From: JACVRM01 sp046262315
GTDB lineage: Bacteria > Actinomycetota > Thermoleophilia > Gaiellales > Gaiellaceae
Length of the DNA stretch: 14,354 nt
Assembly: GCA_046262315.1 (NCBI GenBank)
Contig: JBHEMZ010000042.1
Location: 1-14,354 of the forward strand
Direction of reading: 5' to 3'
Each line of letters begins with the position of its first letter. Within the stretch, counting starts at the first letter, position 1. Of the stretch, positions 1-6,882 are shown in pieces. The notes below the pieces were generated by a model that made no database searches, was not told the DNA's origin, and saw only the letters and a program-made list of their open reading frames with translations. Made by a program: the position numbers and the translations under genes.

Positions 1-2
1 GT

Positions 3-1070
3 GCCACACCCGCCGAGGTCGTCGTGCGGGTGGTCAACGACCGCGGCACCCCGCTCGCGGGCGCGGTCGTCCAGGCCGGAAGCCGTACGGCCGTGACCGA
101 CTGGCGGGGCGAGGCCCGCCTCGCGGGACGGGCGGGCGCGCTCGCCTTCGTGACACGCGGTGTCGCCGCCTGCGGCGGCGCGCCCGCGGGCGCCACGGTG
201 ACACTCCGGCACGTCGGAGAGCCCGCGGCGGTCGCAGTCGTCCCCGCGATCACGCCTGCGAGCGCCGAGCCCGCCGGCAACGCCGACGAGGCGAAGCTCG
301 TCGCACTCGTGAACCAGGAGCGCGCGCGCCGCCGCGCCGCCCGCGACCCGTGGGCTCACGCCCCGGTTGGGCCGGTGCGCGCCGTTCGCAGCCTGAACCG
401 CGCCGCCGACACCCAGGCCGCCTATGTGGAAGGCGGCTTCCCCTCGACATGGCGCTCCGGCCACTGCGGCTACGGGCGGTACGGGCCTGCGCTGCGCGCG
501 CAGGACGCCGGCTTCTCCGATCCCCGTGGCGGCCTCGGCGAGGTGATGGCGTACGCGTCGACGGGCCTCTCCGCAGAAGCCGCCTTCCGCATGTGGATGA
601 ACTCGCCCGGCCACCGGGGTGTGCTCATGTCCGGCGACATGACCGTCATCGGCGCCGCCTTGTTCCGGGGCACGGGCGTGATGGTCGTCGCGGCCGGGTG
701 CGGCTCCGGAGCGCCCGCGACCTGCGAGACCAGGGCCGCCGCGCCGACCGGCTCTCCGAAAGCGGCTCCTCCCCCGACGACGCCTCGCGCCTCCACCGAG
801 ACCCCCGCGGTGGAGTCGGCTGCGACTCAGGCAGAGCGCCAGTGCGTCGTGCCGGCCGTCCGGGGCAAGACGCTCAGCGCGGCGCGGCATGCGCTCGGAC
901 GGGCGGGGTGCGCACCGGGGCGGACGCTCCGCGTGCGAGGCTCGCTCGCGGCGGGCCGTGTTCTCGGCTCCCGGCCCGGCCCGGGTACGCGCGGGGCCGC
1001 GGGCTCCCCGGTGGAGCTCGTCCTCAGTCGACGGCCACTTCGGCGAGCCGCGGCGCGACGCCACCGCTGA
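3..1070 (+). CDS. CAP-domain (SCP-like) exported protein with C-terminal PASTA domain, 5' partial
   Basis: The reading frame is open to the left window edge, so the true start and any signal peptide lie outside. Residues here are counted from the GTG at 24. Residues about 1-65 resemble a carboxypeptidase-regulatory-like beta domain (NDRGTPLAGAVV, then TDWRGEARL). Residues about 91-226 are a CAP domain: LVNQERARRR, GHCGYG, GEVMAYAS and MWMNSPGHRGVLM are its usual landmarks. A Pro/Thr/Ala linker (about 230-272) leads to one PASTA repeat (about 274-336, starting VVPAVRGKTLSAARHAL), followed by a basic tail. CAP proteins are usually secreted. PASTA repeats bind peptidoglycan fragments or muropeptides, so an extracytoplasmic, wall-associated role is inferred. 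The 3' end overlaps the convergent GGDEF-EAL gene by 47 bp. Confidence 0.85.
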   Translation, partial: ATPAEVVVRVVNDRGTPLAGAVVQAGSRTAVTDWRGEARLAGRAGALAFVTRGVAACGGAPAGATVTLRHVGEPAAVAVVPAITPASAEPAGNADEAKLVALVNQERARRRAARDPWAHAPVGPVRAVRSLNRAADTQAAYVEGGFPSTWRSGHCGYGRYGPALRAQDAGFSDPRGGLGEVMAYASTGLSAEAAFRMWMNSPGHRGVLMSGDMTVIGAALFRGTGVMVVAAGCGSGAPATCETRAAAPTGSPKAAPPPTTPRASTETPAVESAATQAERQCVVPAVRGKTLSAARHALGRAGCAPGRTLRVRGSLAAGRVLGSRPGPGTRGAAGSPVELVLSRRPLRRAAARRHR

Positions 1071-3129
1071 GCAGCCCGGGACGTTCGCCGTTGCCGTTCG
1101 CGGCCGCGACGGCGGGCGCCGCCTCAGCGACCCCTTCGGGTGCGGCGGCAGTCGCGCGGTCGCGGAGCCACCGCGTCAGCTCCGCCGCCGGCAGCGGGCG
1201 GCTGAGCAGGTAGCCCTGGGCGAGGTTGCAGCCGAGGTCGCGCAGCTCAGTCCAGATCGGGCCGGTCTCCACGCCCTCGGCGACGACGTTCAGGCCGAGG
1301 TTGCGGGCCAGGTCGATCGTCGAGCGGACGATCGCGCCGTCGTTGTTGTCGTCGTTCGCCATACCCATCACGAACGATTTGTCGATCTTCACCGCGTCCA
1401 CGGGCAGGCTCTTGAGGTAGGCGAGCGACGAGTAGCCGGTGCCGAAGTCGTCGATCGAGAGCTTCACCCCCATCTCGTTCAGGCGGCGGAGCACGGTCAT
1501 GGCGCGGAAGGGGTCGGCCATGATCGTGTTCTCCGTGATCTCGAGCTCGAGCGTGCCGGGCGCCAGCCGCCACTTGTCGAGCAGCTCCGCGACGCGCGAG
1601 GGGAAGCCGAGGTCGAGGAGGTTCCGCATTGCGAGATTGACGGCGACCGTGAGGTGAAGGCCCTCGTCGCGCCACTCGCGGCACTGGCGGAGCGCCTCGT
1701 TGAGCACGTGGAAGGTAAGCGGGCCGATCAGGCCGGTGTGCTCGGCCAGCGGGATGAACTGATCCGGCGACAGCAGCCCGCGCTCCGGGTGCTCCCAGCG
1801 GATCAGCGCCTCCACGCCCTCCACTTCGCCGTTGTCGAGGACCGCCTTCGGTTGGTAGTAGACGGTCAGCTCACCCTCGTCGATCGCGTGCCGCAGCTCT
1901 CCGACGAGCGTGAGGCGGCTTGGGTCATATTCGTCGTGCTCCTCGTCGTACACTTCGTAGAGCGAGTTTCCGGACTTGGCGAGGTACATGGCCACGTCGG
2001 CGCGCTGCAGCAGCGTCTCGACGTCCATGCCGTGGGCCGGGAAGATGGCGACGCCGATTGAGGTCTCGATCGCGAGCGGCAATCCCTGGAGCACGAACGG
2101 CTCTTCGACCGCTGCGCGGATACGCTCGACGACCTCGTTGATGATGCGGCGCTCGGGTAGAACCGGCAGCAGGATGCCGAACTCGTCGCCGCCGAGGCGC
2201 GCCACAGTGTCGGAGCCGCGCAGCGCGGCCCTGAGCCGGCCGCCGAGCTCCTGGAGCAGCTGGTCGCCCGAGTGGTGGCCGAGCGTGTCGTTGATCTCCT
2301 TGAAGCGATCCAGGTCCATGAGCAGCACGGCGACCTCGCGCTCGTCCGCGCCCGCCGACTCGAGCGCCTCCTCGATGCGATCCGCGAAGAGCGAGCGGTT
2401 CGGCAGCCCCGTGAGCGGGTCGTGCAGCGACTGGTACTCCTTCTCGGCCGCGTGGCGGGTCAAATCCCGCGCCTGCTGGCGCAGCCGCCGCGAGGCGCCG
2501 ACGACGATGCGGAAGAGCGCGGCATACAAGAGCGCCATGCCTGCGAGCAGAAGTAGGTACATCGTGCGTGTCTCGTGGCGGATCTCGCGTGCAATCGGCT
2601 CGTACGGGAGGTAGAAGTTCATGGCGCCAGCGGGATCCTCGCCGCGGGCGAGCACGAGCGGGACGTACACCTCGAGCACCTTTCCGAACTGGCGCTCGCT
2701 GGCGTTGTCCGCCCGGGTCACCGACGACACGGTCGAGGTCGTCCTGCCGGAGAGGGCGGCGCGGAGCGGGCCGAAGATGTGGAACTGCTGGCCGATCAGG
2801 GCCGTCTTGTCCGAGTAGACGACACGTACCTGGCGGTTCCAGATCTTGATGCGCGCGAGCCCGTCCTCGAGCTCCTTCGACTTGAGCGCCTTGTCCAGCG
2901 CGCGCCGGCGGGCGGCGGGCAGGTGGCCGCGATCGAGGTCGCGCTTCGAGATCTGTGGCTGGAAGCCGACGCGGGCGATCAGCTCCGCGGAGCGCTCGGC
3001 CTGGGCGAGCGTACGCTGTTCGATGCGGTGCGAAAGGTACTTCCCGAGCACCACACCCATCACGAGCAGCGGAATCGCGCTCGCCAGGGCGAACTTACCA
3101 AGCAGACCGAGCTTCAGGCGACGCCGCAT
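1024..3129 (-). CDS. Membrane-anchored GGDEF-EAL c-di-GMP signalling protein
   Basis: 701 residues. A first membrane segment lies at about 12-32 and a second at about 190-210, leaving an extracytoplasmic sensor region of about 155 residues. The GGDEF domain (about 233-395) has an intact GGDEF active site at 313-317 and an RGSD inhibitory I-site at 304-307, five residues upstream as in classical diguanylate cyclases. The EAL domain (about 405-655) shows EAL at 440-442, N498, ELEITEN (528-534), DDFGTG (560-565), K581 and AEGVET (617-622), so phosphodiesterase residues look complete. Both activities are therefore possible; which dominates cannot be seen. The C-terminal 40 residues are Ala/Gly-rich. 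It starts 72 bp downstream of the pilB-like gene on the same strand and is probably cotranscribed. The ribosome binding site before the ATG is poor (GGAG only 2 nt away). Confidence 0.93.
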   Translation of the reverse strand: MRRRLKLGLLGKFALASAIPLLVMGVVLGKYLSHRIEQRTLAQAERSAELIARVGFQPQISKRDLDRGHLPAARRRALDKALKSKELEDGLARIKIWNRQVRVVYSDKTALIGQQFHIFGPLRAALSGRTTSTVSSVTRADNASERQFGKVLEVYVPLVLARGEDPAGAMNFYLPYEPIAREIRHETRTMYLLLLAGMALLYAALFRIVVGASRRLRQQARDLTRHAAEKEYQSLHDPLTGLPNRSLFADRIEEALESAGADEREVAVLLMDLDRFKEINDTLGHHSGDQLLQELGGRLRAALRGSDTVARLGGDEFGILLPVLPERRIINEVVERIRAAVEEPFVLQGLPLAIETSIGVAIFPAHGMDVETLLQRADVAMYLAKSGNSLYEVYDEEHDEYDPSRLTLVGELRHAIDEGELTVYYQPKAVLDNGEVEGVEALIRWEHPERGLLSPDQFIPLAEHTGLIGPLTFHVLNEALRQCREWRDEGLHLTVAVNLAMRNLLDLGFPSRVAELLDKWRLAPGTLELEITENTIMADPFRAMTVLRRLNEMGVKLSIDDFGTGYSSLAYLKSLPVDAVKIDKSFVMGMANDDNNDGAIVRSTIDLARNLGLNVVAEGVETGPIWTELRDLGCNLAQGYLLSRPLPAAELTRWLRDRATAAAPEGVAEAAPAVAAANGNGERPGLLSGGVAPRLAEVAVD

Positions 3130-3201
3130 CGCTCCACGAACATCGGTTTCACCCTCGGCGGGCTATAGGTACGGGCATCGCTCGTTCGAGTGATTGCTGC
3201 G

Positions 3202-4920
3202 TCAGGCAAGGCGGTCGCCGGTGACCCGCCGGACTTCCTCGAGCGAGGTAACGCCGGCCAAGCACTGGCGCAGGCCGTCCTCGCGGAGCGTGCGCATTCC
3301 CTGAGCCACGGCGGCGGCGAAGATCTGCTCCGTCGAGCCTTCCACGAGGCTGCGCAGCTTGCCCTGGAACGGCATCACCTCGTAGAGCGCCACGCGGCCG
3401 CGGAAGCCCGTGTCGGCGCAACGGGCGCAGCCTACGGCTCGGTAGACGGTGCCCTCGCCGATCGTCGCGAGCTCGGCGGCCTCCTCAGAATTTGGCTCGC
3501 ATGGCGTGCGGCAGTCAGGGCACAGGCGCCGCGCCAGCCGCTGAGCCACGATGCAGTTGATCGACGTGGCGAGCAGGTTGGGCTGGACATCCATGTCGCG
3601 GAGCCGCGCGATCGAGCTGGCGGCGTTGTGCGCGTGGAGCGTCGTGAGCACGAGGTGGCCGGTCAGCGCCGCCTGCACCGCGATGCGTGCCGTCTCCTCG
3701 TCGCGCACCTCGCCGACGAGCAGCACATCAGGATCGGAGCGAAGGATCGTCCGCAGCCCTCGCGCGAATGTGAGCCCGCTCTTCGGGTTGACTTCGACCT
3801 GTGTGATGCCGGGGAACTGGAACTCGACGGGGTCCTCGATCGTCGTCACCACGCGCCCGGGATCGTTCAGCATCTGAAGGGCCGCATACAGCGTGGTCGT
3901 CTTGCCGCTTCCGGTCGGGCCACAGGTCAGCACCGCGCCGTAGGGCTGCTCGATCGCGCGTTGGAAGGCTTCCTCGGACTCCGAGCTCATGCCGAGCTCG
4001 TGCAGGTCGAGCGCCTTCGCAGCAGTGCCCGCGATGCGCAGGATGACCTTTTCGCCGAAGGTCGTCGGCAGGACGGCCATGCGCAGGTCCATGGGCTGCT
4101 GGGCGAAGCGGATCGACACGCGGCCGTCCTGCGGTAAGCGCCGTTCGGCGATGTCAAGCTCGCCCATGATCTTGAGGCGGCTGATCACGGCCGCCTGCAT
4201 CGACTTTGGAATCGTGGTCAGGATGCGCGTGACGCCGTCGATGCGGGCGCGAACGACGAGCTCACGAGCCTGCGGCTCAAAGTGGACGTCTGAGGCGTCC
4301 TCCTCGATCGCGCGCGACAAAACGGAGTGCACGAGCTTGATCGCCGGAGCGCTTGTCGCTGCGATCTCACGGACATCGGTGATCTCGGCTTCGTCGTTCT
4401 CGCCTGGGTCGAGCCCGTCGACGGCGAACTCGACCCGGTAGAGCTTCGCCATCGTCCGGTCGAGGTCAGCGGCGTCAGCGACCGCGAACTCCACGTTCAT
4501 TCCGAGCGCGAGGCGCAGGTCGTCCGAGGCGAGCACGTCGGTCGGGTCAGCGACGGCGACAAGCACTTCGTCTTCGCCGAGGAACTTGATCGGCACGGCG
4601 CGGTAACGGCGCGCCAAGCGCTCGGGGAGGAGGCTCGCGGCGGCGTCCTCGATCTCCGTCTCGACGACGTCGATGAACTCGATGTGATGCTGGTCCGCGA
4701 GCGCGCGCGCAAGGTCCCGGCCAGACACCCAGCCGTGCTCGACGACGATCTCGCCCAGCCGGTGGCCGGACTCGGCCTTCTCGGCGAGAGCCTCGTCGAG
4801 CTGCTCGCTCGTCAGCAACCCTGCCTGGACGAGCATGGTGCCGAGGCGAACCCGGCTGTGGTGCTGGGGTGGCGACGGCTCGACCCCGGGCGGGGTCCGC
4901 AGCGGCTTGAGGGCTTCCAT
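3202..4920 (-). CDS. pilB: PilB/GspE-type secretion or type IV pilus assembly ATPase with MshEN domain
   Basis: 572 residues, usual length for PilB/GspE hexameric ATPases that power pilus extension or type II secretion at the inner membrane. The N-terminal MshEN domain holds two motif copies, residues 25-48 (RLGTMLVQAG...) and 54-77 (RLGEIVVEHG...), spaced by five residues as in known c-di-GMP-binding MshEN domains. The ATPase core has Walker A GPTGSGKT (334-341), an Asp box around IEDPVEF (361-367), Walker B in the segment 392-410 (DPDVLLVGEVRDEET), the His box TTLHAHNA (426-433) and a four-Cys zinc site (C467, C470, C498, C501). The start is supported by GAAGG six bases upstream. No other pilus gene is visible, so PilB versus GspE cannot be decided. 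The gene name is a family-level choice. Confidence 0.93.
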   Translation of the reverse strand: MEALKPLRTPPGVEPSPPQHHSRVRLGTMLVQAGLLTSEQLDEALAEKAESGHRLGEIVVEHGWVSGRDLARALADQHHIEFIDVVETEIEDAAASLLPERLARRYRAVPIKFLGEDEVLVAVADPTDVLASDDLRLALGMNVEFAVADAADLDRTMAKLYRVEFAVDGLDPGENDEAEITDVREIAATSAPAIKLVHSVLSRAIEEDASDVHFEPQARELVVRARIDGVTRILTTIPKSMQAAVISRLKIMGELDIAERRLPQDGRVSIRFAQQPMDLRMAVLPTTFGEKVILRIAGTAAKALDLHELGMSSESEEAFQRAIEQPYGAVLTCGPTGSGKTTTLYAALQMLNDPGRVVTTIEDPVEFQFPGITQVEVNPKSGLTFARGLRTILRSDPDVLLVGEVRDEETARIAVQAALTGHLVLTTLHAHNAASSIARLRDMDVQPNLLATSINCIVAQRLARRLCPDCRTPCEPNSEEAAELATIGEGTVYRAVGCARCADTGFRGRVALYEVMPFQGKLRSLVEGSTEQIFAAAVAQGMRTLREDGLRQCLAGVTSLEEVRRVTGDRLA

Positions 4921-4948
4921 ACGCGCCTTCTATCGGCCGGATCAGGCC

Positions 4949-4977
4949 CCGGCATGAGGGTCTGCGATCTATGCCGG
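4949..4977. repeat. Inverted repeat in the pilB/small-ORF divergent region
   Basis: CCGGCAT at 4949-4955 and ATGCCGG at 4971-4977 form a perfect 7-bp inverted repeat with a 15-nt spacer. It lies between the divergent pilB-like gene and the 48-residue ORF, where an operator would be expected. No regulator is known to bind it; GC-rich chance pairing is a real alternative. Confidence 0.35.
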
Positions 4978-4984
4978 CCCGGCC

Positions 4985-5035
4985 CCTTTCCGCGGGTGCG
5001 ACCCGGTGTAGATTCGACAGGTCAACGCGGAAAGG
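4985..5035 (+). promoter_or_regulatory. Inverted repeat able to mask the Shine-Dalgarno of the 48-aa ORF
   Basis: CCTTTCCGCG (4985-4994) is perfectly complementary to CGCGGAAAGG (5026-5035), with a 31-nt loop. The 3' arm runs into the very strong Shine-Dalgarno AAAGGAGGTGA (5031-5041) of the following ORF. If transcription starts upstream of 4985, this hairpin would cover part of the ribosome binding site. If it starts at the candidate -10 box inside the loop, the repeat could only act as a DNA site. The pairing is seen directly; the regulatory role is inferred. Confidence 0.4.
5009..5014 (+). promoter_or_regulatory. Candidate -10 box (TAGATT) for the 48-aa ORF
   Basis: TAGATT matches the actinobacterial TAnnnT pattern and lies about 30 bases before the ATG at 5045. 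A weak TTTCCG sits 16 nt upstream as a possible -35. Sequence match only. Confidence 0.35.
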
Positions 5036-5044
5036 AGGTGAATC

Positions 5045-5191
5045 ATGACGCCGAAGGCGACTCAGAAGGCCACGAACGAGCGGATTGTTCAACTGCTCGA
5101 GGATGTCCGCTCGCAGCTCGCGGAGTCGAGGCGGCGCGAGGAGCAGATCGGACGCAATCTCGAACGGCTGCTCAAGCGCGCTGAGGCGTAG
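5045..5191 (+). CDS. Unrecognised 48-residue charged helical protein
   Basis: The ATG is preceded by a near-perfect Shine-Dalgarno (AAAGGAGGTGA, with GGAGG six bases from the start), the strongest in the window, which is the main reason to call this short gene. The protein begins MTPKATQKATNERIVQLLED and ends in LERLLKRAEA. From about residue 11 to the end it is rich in Arg, Glu, Gln and Leu, with hydrophobic residues at heptad-like spacing and no Pro or Gly except one Gly. It should form one amphipathic helix or coiled coil. There is no membrane segment, signal peptide or Cys. It is divergent from pilB. I do not recognise a family and assign no function. Confidence 0.7.
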   Translation: MTPKATQKATNERIVQLLEDVRSQLAESRRREEQIGRNLERLLKRAEA

Positions 5192-5203
5192 CGCCGCCCG
5201 ATG

Positions 5204-5239
5204 CCGGCTCCTTTGGCGGTGGGGTGGGAACGGAGCCGG
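5204..5239 (+). terminator. Hairpin after the 48-aa ORF, possible terminator
   Basis: CCGGCTCC (5204-5211) pairs perfectly with GGAGCCGG (5232-5239) around a 20-nt loop, starting 13 nt after the stop codon. No T-run follows, so an intrinsic terminator is only possible. Confidence 0.3.
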
Positions 5240-5330
5240 ACCTGCTGCTGCGAGCTCTTACCAAGTCGAGCGCCCTTGGGCTACACAGGAACGACACGGG
5301 TTGTTCTCCACTCGGCGATGTGGGTGCGGC

Positions 5331-5336
5331 TAGCAT
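5331..5336 (+). promoter_or_regulatory. Candidate -10 box (TAGCAT) for the first VOC gene
   Basis: TAGCAT fits TAnnnT and lies about 35 bases before the ATG at 5372, leaving a short leader that carries the GGAGGAGG ribosome binding site at 5360-5367. No clear -35 was found. Confidence 0.35.
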
Positions 5337-5371
5337 CGATGTCGCTTCGCCCACCAACCGGAGGAGGACAA

Positions 5372-5845
5372 ATGGCAGTGAAGCCAATCCCCGAGGGCTA
5401 CCACTCGGTCTGCCCGGTGCTCACGGTCGACGGCGCCACGGATGCGATCGAGTTCTACGAGCGAGCGTTCGGCGCGAAGGAGCGCTTCCGCATGCCCGGC
5501 CCGGACGGCACCATCGGCCACGCCGAGCTCGAGATCGGCGACTCCGTGGTGATGCTCTCCGACCCGTTCCCGCACTCGACGGTCAGGCCGCCCAGCGAGC
5601 TCGGCGGGACGAGCGTCGGCATCTTCGTGTACGTCGAGGACGTCGATGCGGTCTTCGAGCAGGCGGTCAGCGAGGGCGCGACCGTGACGATGGCGCTCGA
5701 CGACATGTTCTGGGGCGACCGCTTCGGCAGCGTCACCGACCCGTACGGGCATTCGTGGTCGTTCGCGACGCACATCGAGGACGTCCCCGCCGAGGAGATG
5801 GAGGAGCGCTCGAAGCAGGCGATGGCAGCCATGAGCTCGGGCTAG
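5372..5845 (+). CDS. VOC/glyoxalase-fold protein, PhnB-like
   Basis: 157 residues. The start is fixed by GGAGGAGG a few bases upstream of the ATG; the longer in-frame reading from 5201 lacks such a site. The sequence shows a classic PhnB-like pattern: a first beta-alpha-beta module with AIEFYERAFGAKERFRM (25-41), GHAELEIGDSVVMLSD (49-64), then VYVEDVDAVFEQAVSEGA (87-103), FGSVTDPYGHSWSFATHIED (118-137), and a helical tail. Proteins of this class are metal-dependent or metal-free vicinal oxygen chelate folds with varied substrates; the actual substrate is not readable. The TAG stop lies inside the 6-bp target duplication of the adjacent IS481 element and overlaps the antisense transposase stop. 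Confidence 0.88.
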   Translation: MAVKPIPEGYHSVCPVLTVDGATDAIEFYERAFGAKERFRMPGPDGTIGHAELEIGDSVVMLSDPFPHSTVRPPSELGGTSVGIFVYVEDVDAVFEQAVSEGATVTMALDDMFWGDRFGSVTDPYGHSWSFATHIEDVPAEEMEERSKQAMAAMSSG

Positions 5846-5846
5846 C
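5841..5846. repeat. Left target-site duplication of the IS481 element (GCTAGC)
   Basis: GCTAGC flanks the element on this side and again at 6883-6888. It fits the NCTAGN six-base target known for IS481. It contains the TAG stop of the VOC gene on the plus strand and the TAG stop of the transposase on the minus strand. Confidence 0.85.
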
Positions 5847-6788
5847 TGTGGGACCCACAGACCTGTGAGACGCGGCTGATCGGCGGATGGCCGCCGAGCG
5901 AGCTGTGCGGTCGGTGTCGGTTGTACCAGCGCAGGTAGCCGGGGAGCGCGCGAGCGCGATGAGCGCTCGTGCGGTAGGCGAAGCGGTACGCCCACTCTCG
6001 CAGCAGGGTCTTGACGAGCGCTTCCGCCTTGCCGTTGGTCTGGGGCCGGCGGGGGCGGGTGTAGCGGCGGGCGACACCGAGCTCGGCGCAGCTGGCCGCC
6101 CAGGCGTGCGAGCGGTAGCCGTTGCCGTTGTCGCTGAGGACGCGCTCGACCGCGATCCCGCGCTCGGCGTACCAGCTCACCGCGCGGCGCAGGAAGGCGA
6201 CACAGTCTGCTGGGCTCTCGCTCGCCAATAGCTCCGCGTAGGCGAGCCGCGAGTGGTCGTCGATCGCCAAGTGCAGGTACTGCCAGCCGGCGTGACGCGA
6301 GCGCGCGAGCCGGTCGCCGTAGATGCGCTTGCCGATCGTCCAGAAGCGGCCGAGCTTCTTGATGTCGACTCGCACGAGCTCGCCTGGGCGCTCGCGCTCG
6401 TAGCGGACGACCGGTCCCCGCTCCGGTCGCCGCAGCCGCGAGACGCCGTATCGGCGCAGCACCTTCCAGACCGTCGAGGCAGGCAGGCCGAGCTGACCCG
6501 CAACGATCAGCGGGCCGGCCTTCGCGTATTCGCGCGCGGCCAGGATGCGCTGCTCGAGCTCCGCGACAGCCGTCGAGGCTGGCGTCTCGGCACCGGTGCG
6601 CGGTCGCGCAGCGCAGCCCAGCCGCCCTCCTGGTAGCGGCGCCAGAGCCGGTAGCCGGTCGCCCGGCTCGCACCGCAGGCGGCCGCGGCCGCCTGCCGGC
6701 TCATTCCTTCGACGATCAGAAACACGAGCCGGCAACGCGACTCAAAGGAGAAACGCATCCGCCGGGGCGGGCACACTCGATCATGCAT
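5842..6788 (-). pseudogene. IS481-family transposase, frameshifted
   Basis: Translation starts at the ATG ending at 6788 (MHDRVCPPRRMRF), preceded by AGGAGG five bases away. The N-terminal helix-turn-helix (GMSRQAAAAACGASRATGYR, then LWRRYQEGGWAALRDR) is in one frame. The second helix-turn-helix and catalytic core continue in another frame from about VAELEQRILAA. The switch lies near 6565-6600 and fits loss of one base. The core is well preserved: VDIKKLG (first Asp), LSDNG (second Asp) and NGKAE (Glu), with exactly 35 residues between the second Asp and the Glu, the DD(35)E spacing of this family. No slippery heptamer is visible at the switch, so programmed frameshifting is unlikely. The last sense codon (AGC) straddles the element end, and the TAG stop comes entirely from the target duplication. 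Confidence 0.85.
5847..5871. repeat. Left terminal inverted repeat of the IS481 element
   Basis: This end reads TGTGGGACCCACAGACC and so on, aligning ungapped to the reverse complement of 6858-6882 with 18 of 25 matches. Confidence 0.8.
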
Positions 6789-6857
6789 CTGGGCCTCCTG
6801 TGCGAGCTGGGTCTTGGTCGACCACAAGGCTCGCCGGAGGCCCGGACGCGATCAGGT

Positions 6858-6882
6858 GTCTCGCAGGTGTGTAGGCAACAGA
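6858..6882. repeat. Right terminal inverted repeat of the IS481 element
   Basis: Partner of 5847-5871. Read inward it begins TCTGTTGCCTACACACC. It lies upstream of the transposase start. Confidence 0.8.

Larger units (their letters stand above)
5847..6882 (-). mobile_element. IS481-family insertion sequence, 1036 bp
   Basis: The element is bounded by imperfect 25-bp inverted repeats, 5847-5871 (TGTGGGACC...) and 6858-6882 (inward TCTGTTGCC...). They align without gaps and match at 18 of 25 positions, sharing the block ACCTG.GAGAC at the inner end. Direct copies of GCTAGC flank both ends. The length, the single DDE transposase with a helix-turn-helix N-terminus and the CTAG target all fit IS481. 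It sits precisely between the VOC gene and the formate dehydrogenase remnant, whose stop codons shared the target. The transposase is frameshifted, so this copy may be immobile. Confidence 0.9.

Noticed and set aside
889..2061. Long plus-strand open frame of 390 codons antisense to the GGDEF-EAL gene
   Set aside because: It is a mirror frame produced by GC-rich codon bias; it has no recognisable domain, whereas the minus strand encodes complete GGDEF and EAL domains.
3130..3201. Possible c-di-GMP riboswitch before the GGDEF-EAL gene
   Set aside because: The 72-bp gap is too short for the aptamer plus expression platform and shows none of the conserved GEMM features.
3190..5184. Two long plus-strand frames (315 and 285 codons) antisense to the pilB-like gene
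   Set aside because: Both are mirror frames of a gene with intact Walker, Asp-box and His-box motifs, and they have no domain signal.
5201..5371. Longer N-terminus for the first VOC gene
   Set aside because: The added residues do not fit the family, and a strong GGAGGAGG lies directly before the internal ATG at 5372.
6565..6600. Programmed -1 frameshift in the transposase
   Set aside because: No slippery homopolymer or heptamer is present at the switch, and IS481 transposases are normally a single frame. Kept as an ordinary frameshift.
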